From the NCBI GenBank assembly GCA_022865305.1, contig JALHSP010000003.1, positions 1 through 40,672 of the forward strand: a stretch of 40,672 bases of DNA. The letters run 5' to 3'. Positions 34,801 through 40,672 of this stretch are shown piece after piece. The notes below the pieces were generated by a model. That model searched no databases, had not been told where the DNA came from, and was given only the letters and a program-made list of their open reading frames with translations. How positions within the stretch are numbered: the first letter of the stretch is position 1; the number at the start of each line of letters is the position of its first letter. The position numbers were made by a program, and so were the translations under genes. Source of the stretch: Bacteroidales bacterium (lineage in GTDB: Bacteria > Bacteroidota > Bacteroidia > Bacteroidales > VadinHA17).

Positions 34801-36360
34801 AACAACACTAAGATCATATGTGCCGTTAAAACTGAATGCCCCATCCTTTATTAAGTTCCAGTACCCTTCAGGGAACAGGAAGTTAAATATATAAATGTCT
34901 TCAACCAGTGGTAATCCTGATGATGTTGGCGGAGTTCCGATAAAATCTACACTTAAAACGCCTGCTGTAGTGATTTCAGCAAAGTTAAGAGTCAGGCTTC
35001 TGCCATAATTATTGTCTCCTACCGGGAAAAACAGGTCAGTCCCATTTTGTAACGGTGCTGCCCACCTTGAAAATGTACCGTATACCCATCCGGAAGAATG
35101 AGAAAGTGTTCCGGGATTAGCTGCACCGGTGCCAAGTAAAAAAGTCTTACCCGGCATCAGAATAACGCCGTTTGTAATTGACAGATTATTTGTTACTGCC
35201 AGGTTACATGTTGAGATCACCGGTCCTCCTGTATTGAATTCCAGATCGTAGTATGTCTCAGAACCTGTCAGAGCATTTATGATTGATTGTGTACTGCTGC
35301 CATTAAAGATTACCTTTCCCTGGTTTTCATTGAATATACCATAACTGATCCATGATCCGCCAAGATTAATATTGTAATTATTAATGCTCAGGTCCAGAGT
35401 CGTATTAATTCCGATAATCAGGTTCCCTGTAATTGTAATGTTATCAGCCAGTGTTTTAGCACCCGATGTGGCTGTTGTCAGATGACCATATACAGGTTCG
35501 GCAGATACTGTCTGTGAAGTGTTTGCCTGATAAGAAACTGTACTGTTGGAATGAAGTAAGATATTGGAAGTAATGAAGTTTGCAGGGAATGAGACATTGG
35601 TTGCAATTGCAGTGTTCCCGATAAGCAAATTGGTACCCGAAGCCATTGTAAATGTCCCTGTAGCATTTCCGGTAATCTGGAACTGATTAGTTTGCAGATT
35701 CGAGCTTCCTGAGACAGCAAGATTGCCATTTATGGTGGTTGCAGCCTGCAAAACCTTTGTACCCGAGCCCGATGTAGTAAGATTGTAGTAAGTTGTTCCC
35801 CTTATTGTCTGGCCACCGGTGCCATTATAGTTCACAGTCCCCGTACCCGCATTGAAAGTCCCTATTGTAACATTACTACCGGCGATATTTAAAGTACCTG
35901 ATGTAAATGATAACGTTCCTGCACCCGACAAATTACCGGTCATTGTAAGCGTGTTGGAAGAGATATCCAGGGTTCCTACATTAAGATTTACATTCCTTAC
36001 GCTTGAGGTAATATTTGCATCGAGAGTGACCGTAATGCCGGCCCCGAATATAAAAACATTATGTATTTCAGATTCGAATCCCGGTTGCCCCGGGTATGTT
36101 GCAGCCGACGGGCCTGTTTTAATCCATGGTACTGTCGTCCAGTTCCCTGATGTGTTTGCAGTAAATGTTGTCTGAGCTTCTATATCTGCAGAACATAAAG
36201 TAATGACGATAACCGATAAAAGTGCAAATTTTCGAAAATCTTTTCTTCTAATTTCCCGGGATGAATTATTAAATTCACTTTCTCGTAACATATTGAAAAG
36301 GGAATGTTTAAAAGATGCGATTGCCAGATTTAACAATGGAACAAAACTATTGCATCTCAT
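28840..36360 (-). CDS. Giant T9SS-exported adhesin with SprB-type repeats and gliding-motility C-terminal domain
   Basis: A 2506-residue surface protein. A hydrophobic signal lies at about 44-63 ('FALLSVIVITLCSADIEAQ'). The long n-region means ATG 36291 may be the true start. Residues 64-580 are beta-helical, with many 'GTLNIAG'-like strands. HYR-like Cys domains follow (about 580-815), including 'LPVVLCKDINLYIG', then PKD-like domains to about 1095. Next come about 17 SprB-type repeats (1098-2410), ten of them 78-residue units with 'CNGGTATVT' and 'YAWSITDANLCGPLTGTLDV'. The last 85 residues, 'PQVITPNGDGKNDTW' to 'SGIISVIR', form the gliding-motility/T9SS type B domain. It should form a long adhesive fibre on the cell surface. 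Confidence 0.94.
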   Translation of the reverse strand: MRCNSFVPLLNLAIASFKHSLFNMLRESEFNNSSREIRRKDFRKFALLSVIVITLCSADIEAQTTFTANTSGNWTTVPWIKTGPSAATYPGQPGFESEIHNVFIFGAGITVTLDANITSSVRNVNLNVGTLDISSNTLTMTGNLSGAGTLSFTSGTLNIAGSNVTIGTFNAGTGTVNYNGTGGQTIRGTTYYNLTTSGSGTKVLQAATTINGNLAVSGSSNLQTNQFQITGNATGTFTMASGTNLLIGNTAIATNVSFPANFITSNILLHSNSTVSYQANTSQTVSAEPVYGHLTTATSGAKTLADNITITGNLIIGINTTLDLSINNYNINLGGSWISYGIFNENQGKVIFNGSSTQSIINALTGSETYYDLEFNTGGPVISTCNLAVTNNLSITNGVILMPGKTFLLGTGAANPGTLSHSSGWVYGTFSRWAAPLQNGTDLFFPVGDNNYGRSLTLNFAEITTAGVLSVDFIGTPPTSSGLPLVEDIYIFNFLFPEGYWNLIKDGAFSFNGTYDLSVVPSGFTSYTVDENTRVLSRVSGMDWVLNGTHAAGTPALLRRDDLTTFTNNFAVAYTEVCNSALLNCPGDVVVNNQPGACGNTVSWIPPVISPACVGDIITSNYDPGDFFNAGTHQVVYYLRNGAAIKDSCKFNVIVNDNELPVVLCKDINLYIGLLGTATLNVSDIDNGSSDNCSLLLVPGRSDFTCADAGLTIPVLLTGTDPSGNSASCTARVTVLDTVRPVINTKTFTVLLDTTGNGTLLPSDVNNGTYDNCTLASLSVFPNTFSCSDQGQKTVTFTAQDTYGNTAVSTVQITVQSSLTINSTSLSSCDVAGPYALYESNVSGGDGNYSYFWDGLDDSVDPFISFTATFPFIVFSNTSTAEMPFFNNLMPDGIYTIRLIVTDGNACRDTMDMVITKSGLMFNNITVRYSAACEGSTERYTVNYDPAATYNWGVENGTIITSPLDTSSVEVLWNMGVTQGVIISTAAKTNILGDPCESTVVDTVAINLLPLPVFNNPATEVCFNSVVTYTLTQPFSDYTWIVTGGSITGGGTGSNFVTVRWGAGPAGMIAVSVESGAGCSSAIFINISIFNLAGSLTSLKNITCNGYADGEATVTATAGTGKPPYQYSLDGAPFQALGTFTGLGPGIHNVTIRDDLFCTFNVSFAITQPSLLTATVTKVDVECYGESTGSITAAGSGGTAPLTYSLDGSAYISPGIFNSLPAGPHSLIVRDANLCTFTQNINITQPPALTGSASVTTAIPCNGGTATVTLTGGGGTAPLSYTFNSITNATGIFSGIPAGNGYAWSITDANSCGPVTGTLDVTEPAIITGLASVTTAILCNGGTAIVTMTGSGGTAPLSYTFNGVTNATGLFIGIPAGTGYAWSITDVNSCAPVTGTLDVTEPSIITGSASVTTPVLCNGGTATITMIGGGGTPPLSYTFNGNTNSTGIFSDIPAGTGYIWSITDANSCGLLTGLLDVTEPALLTGSASVTTAIICNGGTATVTLTGSSGTPPISYTFNGVTNATGIFSGIPAGTGYAWSITDANSCGPVTGTLDVTEPVLLTGSASVTSPIACNGGTADVTITGSGGTAPLSYTFNGVSNATGIFSGISAGNGYAWSITDANLCGPVTGTLDVTEPAILTGSASFTTAIACNGGTATVTLTGGGGTAPLSYTFNGVTNATGIFSGIPAGTGYAWNITDASLCTPATGTLDVTEPTAITGSASVTTPIPCNGGTATITITGSGGIIPLSFTFNGVTNATGIFSGIPAGTGYAWSITDANLCGPLTATLDVTEPGAITGSASVTTAIACNGGTSTVTVTGIGGTAPLSYTFNGVTNGTGVFAGIPAGMAYAWSITDANLCGPLTGTIDVTEPSAIAGSASVTTAIACNGGTATVTVTGGGGTAPLSYTFNGVTNGTGVFAGIPAGMAYAWSITDANLCGPLTGTLDATEPGAMTGSASVTTAIPCNGGTATVTVTGSGGTAPLSYTFNGVTNGTGVFAGIPAGVAYAWSITDANLCGPLTGTLDVTEPTVLSGIITSQINVSTYGGNDGSVTVDGSDGSAPYQYRLDAGLYQASGTFNTLIAGSYTVTVQDINLCTFVVPVTITQPAGPLEGTITSQNNVLCFGGNTGNVTVTGVEGITPYEYRLNAGPYQVSGTFGSLTAGIYTVTVRDALLATYDVPVTITEPSVLSVTTPQVDVLCFGSSTGSATAIPAGGVGPYNYSWNTLPVQTTATASGLPAAMYTVTVIDANSCTATASVTLTQPATALAVTTAQVNISCSGSSDGSASATGSGGTEPYTYSWNTSPVQTTAAVSGLDAGTYTVTVTDFAGCTITGTVTITEPQALSVEGISGNARCPDTNEGSINLTITGGTSPYNIIWSDGNTNSSRTGLLPGTYSVVVTDQNGCPASLNIPVDFDGTFGCVSIPQVITPNGDGKNDTWIIRNIDMYPDAEILVFTRWGKLIFRTKNPLTNQWDGTFNNGRLVPTDSYHYILYLNDGSEPRSGIISVIR
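30241..32580 (-). repeat. Ten-unit 234-bp tandem repeat array inside the adhesin gene
   Basis: The first Cys codon of each unit (CNGG motif) ends at 32580, 32346, 32112, 31878, 31644, 31410, 31176, 30942, 30708 and 30474, an exact 234-bp period with no indels. Each 78-residue unit has a second Cys near residue 52. The last three units are the most alike at DNA level (shared 'GVTNGTGVFAGIPAG'), indicating recent duplication at the C-terminal side. Confidence 0.95.
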
Positions 36361-36622
36361 AAAGATCAGGTTCAGGGTTTATTTATTTATAGTCAGATCC
36401 AATATAAAATAAATACACATCTTTTGCTTATATTTTTCTCTTTAAGCAACAGTTTCTCAAGCTCAACTATTTAGTATAGCGAATGTATGAATTTTTTTAT
36501 CATAAGTGAAAAAAGATTTCCCCACTGTTTTCAACATATTAACATGACTTATCAATAAGGTTTAAAGTTGCATTAAATGATGAGATTCACAGATCTCGCC
36601 GGTATCATTTCTTAAAAGATTT
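36361..36622. other. Intergenic region upstream of the adhesin gene
   Basis: AT-rich DNA between the divergent adhesin gene and tRNA-Val. No coding frame, hairpin terminator or clear TAnnTTTG box for the adhesin operon was found. Confidence 0.5.
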
Positions 36623-36653
36623 TTTGCAGAAATAAAAATGAAGTCTATATTTG
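36623..36653 (+). promoter_or_regulatory. Consensus Bacteroidota promoter of tRNA-Val
   Basis: TTTG (36623-36626), a 19-nt spacer, then TATATTTG (36646-36653), 13 nt before the tRNA. Both boxes match the -33/-7 consensus, and the -7 box is identical to that of tRNA-Met. Confidence 0.85.
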
Positions 36654-36666
36654 CAGTCGCTTTAAT

Positions 36667-36741
36667 GGGCGATTAGCTCAGCTGGTTCAGAGCATCTGCC
36701 TTACAAGCAGAGGGTCGGGGGTTCGAATCCCTCATCGCCCA
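36667..36741 (+). tRNA. tRNA-Val (anticodon TAC)
   Basis: Acceptor stem GGGCGAT/ATCGCCC with discriminator A, D arm with AGCTCAGCTGGTTCAGAGC, anticodon stem CTGC/GCAG with loop CTTACAA (anticodon TAC), and T arm GGGGGTTCGAATCCCTC. CCA is not encoded. Confidence 0.97.
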
Positions 36742-36750
36742 CACTGATAA

Positions 36751-36784
36751 TAAAGGAGTTAGAGAGATTTAGCTCCTTTTTTTT
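36751..36784 (+). terminator. Intrinsic terminator of tRNA-Val
   Basis: AAAGGAG...CTCCTTT stem (36752-36779) extended by wobble pairs, followed by an unbroken run of T to 36784. Confidence 0.85.
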
Positions 36785-37006
36785 CAATTGCATGGAATTT
36801 GCAAACAACTTTATACCTATATGAGACCTAAAAAAGGGTAAGTATTTGTTAGTAACTTATTTTCTGATCTTTGTTCTGCCAACATTCTTCCTTCCAATTC
36901 TATGCAAACAGAATTACGGACATTGATGTTAACAGGGTGCTGGTTTCTTTATTTAAGAAAAGCCCCGGAGCTGATTTCCGATGGCTACCAATCTATGCAT
37001 ATTTCC

Positions 37007-37426
37007 TCACCTTGTATATTTAATCCTTAGATGAACAACTTTATCGTAAACAAAATAACAAGGATCGGAGCATTTCTCCTTTACATATCTAACCCTCGGA
37101 GTTGCCGAATCAACTGCAATATAATTATGTGGAGGTATATTATAGTTAGCTGTGACAGTATAATTCTTATTTAGGAGAACAGGAATCGTTTCACTTTCAC
37201 CACTACCATTGATTGAGCAATATAAGACACTATCTTCAAGATTACCTTCATAAACCTTTATTAATGTGGGCATGCCCATAAAATTTATGTCAATTTTGAT
37301 TTCAAGATCGGTTCCTAAAGGTTCTACTGCAAGGCAATCGTTACAATTAACAAAAAGACCTTGTTCTTCACATGAGAAACAAAAACCCAGAAAAAGAAAC
37401 AGGAATAATTCTTTAATTATTCTCAT
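37007..37426 (-). CDS. Hypothetical lipoprotein
   Basis: A 139-residue protein with a lipoprotein signal ('LFLFLFLGFCFSCEEQG', lipobox Cys near residue 19). The mature part has further Cys residues ('FVNCNDCLAVEP', 'KEKCSDPCYFV') and looks beta-rich, with segments such as 'GTDLEIKIDINFMGMPTLIK'. I do not recognise the family. It is probably anchored in the outer or inner membrane facing the periplasm. The 222 bases between the tRNA-Val terminator and this gene hold no clear gene. It lies in the gene-poor right part of the window with another orphan lipoprotein. Confidence 0.7.
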   Translation of the reverse strand: MRIIKELFLFLFLGFCFSCEEQGLFVNCNDCLAVEPLGTDLEIKIDINFMGMPTLIKVYEGNLEDSVLYCSINGSGESETIPVLLNKNYTVTANYNIPPHNYIAVDSATPRVRYVKEKCSDPCYFVYDKVVHLRIKYTR

Positions 37427-37498
37427 TTAGAATAATATTTCATGGTCAAAATTTATTATAAAGATACAGGAAGATTTTTTTTATTTAGTGTTTTTAAT

Positions 37499-37640
37499 CG
37501 GGAAGAAGCCCTGCCAACACGTAGCAAGGCCGAAATCTAATTAAATAGTCATGAAGTTGCTGGAGATGACTCTCCGATCTAAAGCTGTCTGAAGTCGCTC
37601 CAGATTATTCCTCTCTCCCAGAAGAGAGGGGCATAATTCC
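37499..37640. repeat. Non-coding intergenic repeat with several inverted segments
   Basis: Contains GCCCTGCC...GCAAGGC (about 37508-37531), related copies TGAAGTTGCTGGAG and TGAAGTCGCTCCAG that can also pair through CTGGAG/CTCCAG, and CCTCTCTCCCAGAAGAGAGG. No coding frame of useful length. It resembles dispersed intergenic elements of Bacteroidota. Confidence 0.45.
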
Positions 37641-37697
37641 AACTTATTTACTTTATTGGAAGTTAGGTCTAAATGGTTTATATCATTCTGAATTTAT

Positions 37698-38378
37698 TTA
37701 TCTAATTCCATTTAGTTTATCAACTATTTCTGGTGAAATATCTTCATATAATTCTATAACTAATTCCATCCCGTCTTCTCGCTTTAAGAGTTTAACCTCA
37801 CCTATTCTTAAATCATTTTCATCATCCTTAAATCTTATATATAATTTTTGACAACTTTCTTTTTGTAAATAAATTTGATAATCCAATGGGAAACGACATA
37901 TTACTTTAGAATTTATGTGAGAAATTGAATCATTCAAAAAATAAAAACAATTAATTCCTTGATAGAGGATTCCTGAACCAGCATGTGCCGTAAAAGAAAG
38001 TTCATATTCCGAGTCATTATTAAGATCCGTTACAAGCAAATTATTAAAATCCGTTCCACTTGCGTACTGATTTCCGGGAAATAAATCATAAACTCTTTTA
38101 TCTTTTATAAAAAGCCACCTGTTGGTTAAACCTGGCACATCAGATATTACTCCAAATACCTGACCATTTAATTTCACATAAATTTCATCTGTTGTATATT
38201 CAATGACAGAAAAGGAAAGAGAAGGATTCATTTCAGGATTATAATCATTATAAATCCATGTGGTGATTAGATTTTTAGCATCTTCTTTTGTAACAGCATA
38301 ATCAATTTTGGTATCATCTTTTCCACAGGACTGAAAAAAGAAACTGAAAACCAGGGATAATAAAACAAAATTTCTCAT
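37698..38378 (-). CDS. Hypothetical lipoprotein
   Basis: A 226-residue protein with an N-terminal lipoprotein signal ('LLSLVFSFFFQSCGKDD', lipobox Cys at residue 18). The mature domain starts with a helix ('VTKEDAKNLITTWIYNDYNP') and contains mixed beta segments with 'RWLFIKDKRVYDLFPGN' and 'LLVTDLNNDSEYELSFTAHA', which has an EF-hand/FG-GAP-like D-x-N-x-D motif and so a possible calcium loop. Family not recognised. A consensus-like promoter lies about 130 nt upstream. It is likely a periplasmic or surface orphan lipoprotein specific to this lineage. Confidence 0.7.
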   Translation of the reverse strand: MRNFVLLSLVFSFFFQSCGKDDTKIDYAVTKEDAKNLITTWIYNDYNPEMNPSLSFSVIEYTTDEIYVKLNGQVFGVISDVPGLTNRWLFIKDKRVYDLFPGNQYASGTDFNNLLVTDLNNDSEYELSFTAHAGSGILYQGINCFYFLNDSISHINSKVICRFPLDYQIYLQKESCQKLYIRFKDDENDLRIGEVKLLKREDGMELVIELYEDISPEIVDKLNGIR

Positions 38379-38715
38379 AGTCAGTAATTTTATTCCAAAA
38401 AAAGATGATGAATTTGTAATTTATATGGTTGCGTTCTAATATCTCTTTGACCTTTATTGTTGCATTAAAACATAACTTTAGTGTGTTTTATATAAAGTTT
38501 AAAACTATAACCAAAGTTACACACTATTTAAGCTGAAGTCAATTTTATTTTAGAGTACCTTGATTCTCTTCAATTGTTAAAATTCTTAACAACAAATGAA
38601 GGTTCTTTGTAATGCAAACTGCTGTCTGGAAGGATGATTTTATTGAAAAACATAACTCAGTCTATTAAAAAGAGTAACTTGGTAATTAAATTCTAAATCC
38701 TAATACTATTAAAAC
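38379..38715. other. Divergent intergenic region
   Basis: 337 AT-rich bases without a gene. They hold the minus-strand promoter at 38512-38542 and a palindrome TTGTTAA-N5-TTAACAA at 38574-38592 that could be a regulator site. Confidence 0.5.
38512..38542 (-). promoter_or_regulatory. Promoter of the 226-residue lipoprotein gene
   Basis: On the minus strand: TTG (plus CAA 38540-38542), 20-nt spacer, TAACTTTG (plus CAAAGTTA 38512-38519). Same geometry as the tRNA-Met promoter; it implies a leader of roughly 125 nt. Confidence 0.55.
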
Positions 38716-39057
38716 ATGAAAACAATACGTCTTCTTGCCGGGTTACTCCTGGTGATCTCAGGAGTTTTGCATATTGCAATGTATTTTAAGGTTCCCAATG
38801 ATCCGGGAAGTATTGGTATGTTGGTCTTTGGAATTATTTATGGTTTGACAGGCTTGCTACTTTTTACCCCGAAAATGTATCCTGTTTACCTGGGCCTGAT
38901 CTTCCCTCTAATTGGGATGACTGTTGCTCTTATAAAATTTGGATTTCCGGTTCTGGTATCAATGATGACCTTGCTTTACCTGATAGATGTAATAGTCATC
39001 ATTTGTTGTGTATTCCTCATCGTGAATCGAAAAAAGGCATCTGAAGTCACAAATTGA
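38716..39057 (+). CDS. Small four-helix membrane protein of unknown function
   Basis: A 113-residue integral membrane protein with four predicted helices: about 4-24 ('LLAGLLLVISGVLHIAMYF'), 33-52, 57-75 ('VYLGLIFPLIGMTVALIKF') and 80-103. Short loops include 'KVPNDPGS' and 'TPKMYP'; the tail 'NRKKASEVTN' should be cytoplasmic. I do not recognise a named family. No catalytic residues stand out. It is transcribed away from the lipoprotein gene. Confidence 0.75.
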   Translation: MKTIRLLAGLLLVISGVLHIAMYFKVPNDPGSIGMLVFGIIYGLTGLLLFTPKMYPVYLGLIFPLIGMTVALIKFGFPVLVSMMTLLYLIDVIVIICCVFLIVNRKKASEVTN

Positions 39058-39158
39058 AAATAACCTGGCCGATTTAAAAACAGAAGGTTTAAACTCAGCG
39101 AAACATATTAATTCCACTGGGAGAAGCTGCTTTTTTATTTATGTGTGTTGTAAAAACC

Positions 39159-39224
39159 ATGAAAAGGTTATTTACTTTATTGTCTGTGTTAAGGTTAGTT
39201 GTATTTATTTTCCCCCCTTATTAG
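39159..39224 (+). pseudogene. Isolated signal-peptide-like start of a lost gene
   Basis: A 21-codon frame 'MKRLFTLLSVLRLVVFIFP' plus two residues, then a stop. It looks like a signal peptide without a mature protein, at the edge of the next pseudogene. It may be a remnant or chance. Confidence 0.2.
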
Positions 39225-39535
39225 TATCCCATAATATTGAAAAAATATCCCACCAACAGGAATATTAATAGCAAAAGTGCAGCAATTGTTGGAGGACGTC
39301 CCTTAGTTTTGGTTCTGACCAATAAGGTGGCGTACAAGGTCCCAAGTGTCAATATACCACCAACAATTAATTATGCCAATGCAATCCAATGATTCTGGCT
39401 TCTATTGAATTCTAGTTGCAGAATAATTACGGCTATTGAAACAGATAGAAATCCACCACCTACTGTTCGCATAAGAGCAAGTATCAAAGTCTGCATTTCA
39501 TGACTCAACTCGTTCCAATCTTTTTGTATTGCCAT
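39221..39535 (-). pseudogene. Small membrane protein gene with one in-frame TAA
   Basis: The minus strand reads as one intact 104-residue frame from ATG (39533-39535) to TAA (39221-39223), broken only by TAA at 39371-39373 (codon 55). The first half is 'MAIQKDWNELSHEMQTLILA' then 'RTVGGGFLSVSIAVIIL'; the second half is 'LIVGGILTLGTLYATLLVRT' then 'KGRPPTIAALLLLIFLLVGY'. It forms about four hydrophobic helices, a common small membrane-protein layout. No frameshift is present, so inactivation by one base change is likely recent. Confidence 0.7.
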
Positions 39536-39694
39536 TCTATGGTACCCCATAAATTTAGATCTAAAACGGGTAGGGGTTGTCTTGTCATGATAAAGTTGTC
39601 TGGCCTGCCGAAGGCAACCGAGGAGACCATGCAGTGGGATCTGAGCTCGGCGAAGCCAATTAACTATACCATCCGTGTTATAGTGCGTTATTTA
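39536..39694. other. Short GC-richer stretch, no gene recognised
   Basis: About 39596-39665 is visibly richer in G and C than its surroundings and can be read as 'PAEGNRGDHAVGSELGEAN' before a stop, without a start codon. It could be a piece of an inserted element. I cannot assign it. Confidence 0.25.
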
Positions 39695-40231
39695 TTAGGT
39701 CATTGTCTTTGGTTTAACCTTGTTTTTAAGATTAGATATTCCGAATCTTGCACCAATAGTTAATGCTGGAAAGGGAACATAAACAAATCTATCTTTTACA
39801 TCACATGTTATAGGTAATGACAAGCTTAAATATGGTTCAAGGATTACTATTTGAGTAATCTGTGCTTTGTAGTTTATTTTAAGTCCAGGTATCAGACCGA
39901 AATTTGAAATTTGATTGAAATCTGTCATGTATGCAGTTCCAAGATAAGCGCTTACGAAAAAATGTTTGAATTTGTCTGGTTTGAAATAATGTCTTTTTTC
40001 AACTGCGAGTTCCAATCCATAAACTGGAATGTCGAGGTAGTAAAATGAGCCAACAACGCCCATACCGCCCCAATAGTTAGTTGTCTTCTTAGGTTTTTTT
40101 GCATTTTCAAAACTGTAGATCAATTCCGCTGAGTAGCAAAAAACTGAATATTGTATCGGAAAGAAGATTGCATCAGAATTGGCTGAAAATGTTTTAATTG
40201 TTAATGCCAGAAGGAGAGCGATTTTTTTCAT
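39695..40231 (-). CDS. Hypothetical exported beta-barrel-like protein
   Basis: A 178-residue protein with a signal peptide ('MKKIALLLALTIKTFSANS'). The mature part shows alternating amphipathic beta strands typical of small outer-membrane barrels, for example 'YSAELIYSFENAKK', 'VVGSFYYLDIPVYGLELAVE', 'HFFVSAYLGTAYM' and 'FPALTIGARFGI'. The usual C-terminal aromatic is not present; the last residues are basic and Thr-rich. No family is recognised. It is a single gene in a region of fragments. Confidence 0.6.
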   Translation of the reverse strand: MKKIALLLALTIKTFSANSDAIFFPIQYSVFCYSAELIYSFENAKKPKKTTNYWGGMGVVGSFYYLDIPVYGLELAVEKRHYFKPDKFKHFFVSAYLGTAYMTDFNQISNFGLIPGLKINYKAQITQIVILEPYLSLSLPITCDVKDRFVYVPFPALTIGARFGISNLKNKVKPKTMT

Positions 40232-40409
40232 TTTATTGTGTTTAAGGGTCTGTCTTGTTGGAGACTATATTACAAAAATTTAACCAAAGTTTTTTGAGCA
40301 TTACGAGTGTCGCGGTACAAGGCTTATTCGGAGCCAGTTAATTATTTTATGGTAACTTAATTTTTAATTTCTTGAGATATCAATTTAGTCCAGTTTATCT
40401 TAAATCTTA

Positions 40410-40568
40410 TTAATTAATCCAATCAAACTTTCCATTTTGCCATTCAGCACATCGAACCATGGTATTTTCATAACGCCAATATCCAATAATATTATTTGTA
40501 TAATCAAAATCAAGTTGAGGATAACCTATTCTAATTAGGGTTTGCTGAGGAAGTCTTTTAATGCACAT
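40410..40568 (-). CDS. Short ORF, possibly the tail of a lost gene
   Basis: A 52-codon minus-strand frame from ATG 40568 to TAA 40410. The protein ('LIRIGYPQLDFDYTNNIIGY' then 'WRYENTMVRCAEWQNGKFDW') is rich in aromatic residues and looks like the end of a larger protein. No family is recognised. The remaining bases from 40232 to the window end hold nothing else I can support. Confidence 0.3.
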   Translation of the reverse strand: MCIKRLPQQTLIRIGYPQLDFDYTNNIIGYWRYENTMVRCAEWQNGKFDWIN

Positions 40569-40672
40569 ATAATGTTAATAATCAACGATATATGTTAATA
40601 TCTTTAGCTTGAATAAATAGTAAAAATGCAAATAAAAACATAAATTCCGTTAAAAATATTTGCATTTATGAT

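Noticed and set aside
36785-37006. Possible coding tail ending near 37021 on the plus strand
   Set aside because: A stop-free stretch of about 50 codons has some protein-like composition ('VSLFKKSPGADFRWLPIYAY') but no start and runs into the convergent lipoprotein gene. Evidence is too weak to call.

Overview
The window is an AT-rich chromosomal segment of a member of the Bacteroidota, most likely Bacteroidales or a close anaerobic or microaerobic relative. The evidence is type IX secretion (T9SS) hallmarks (a PorP/SprF protein, a 2.5-kaa adhesin with a gliding-motility C-terminal domain, a subtilase with a T9SS sorting tail), promoters of the Bacteroidota TTG/TAnnTTTG type, few Shine-Dalgarno sites, and family-typical genes such as the START-like/LptG-like/RibBA cluster. 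Species cannot be named from this sequence alone.

Layout, left to right. 1-2.7 kb: a slipin (minus strand) and an MreB homologue. 2.86-6.4 kb: a TPP-riboswitch-controlled thiamin operon, thi4-thiE-thiC-thiD, in which an archaeal-like THI4 thiazole synthase with His at the sulfur-donor position stands where ThiG/ThiH would be expected. 6.4-7.2 kb: decayed gene pieces, including the tail of a TonB-dependent receptor, then tRNA-Met(CAT). 7.4-11.6 kb: START-like protein, LptF/LptG-family permease, ribBA and fmt. 11.6-18.1 kb: a LysM glucosaminidase lipoprotein, cytidine deaminase, an OmpR-type two-component system, a divergent exported protein, an RluA pseudouridine synthase and panB. 18.3-27.8 kb: dnaK, a structured intergenic repeat, a MORN/YwqK protein, an S8 peptidase, xseA-xseB, thioredoxin, a CCA-adding-enzyme-like protein and an exported EEP nuclease/phosphatase. 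27.8-36.4 kb: a porP/sprF gene and the giant repeat adhesin. From tRNA-Val(TAC) at 36.7 kb to the end the character changes: small orphan lipoproteins, a membrane protein, a pseudogene with one in-frame stop, and gene fragments.

How it fits together. The thiamin genes make both halves of thiamin phosphate and join them under feedback by TPP. The adhesin and its PorP/SprF partner form one transcription unit for surface display by T9SS, and the S8 peptidase is another T9SS cargo. The histidine kinase, response regulator and divergent exported protein flank an intergenic region with four TTAAC direct repeats spaced 11, 10 and 11 bp, the geometry expected for an OmpR/PhoB-family operator. This suggests a self-contained envelope-sensing module.

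I did not find a clearly unprecedented system such as a new defence or mobile system. The strongest leads for novelty are the phased operator with its three-gene module, the non-suicidal THI4 operon with a short ThiC, and the ten-unit 234-bp repeat array that keeps its period without indels.
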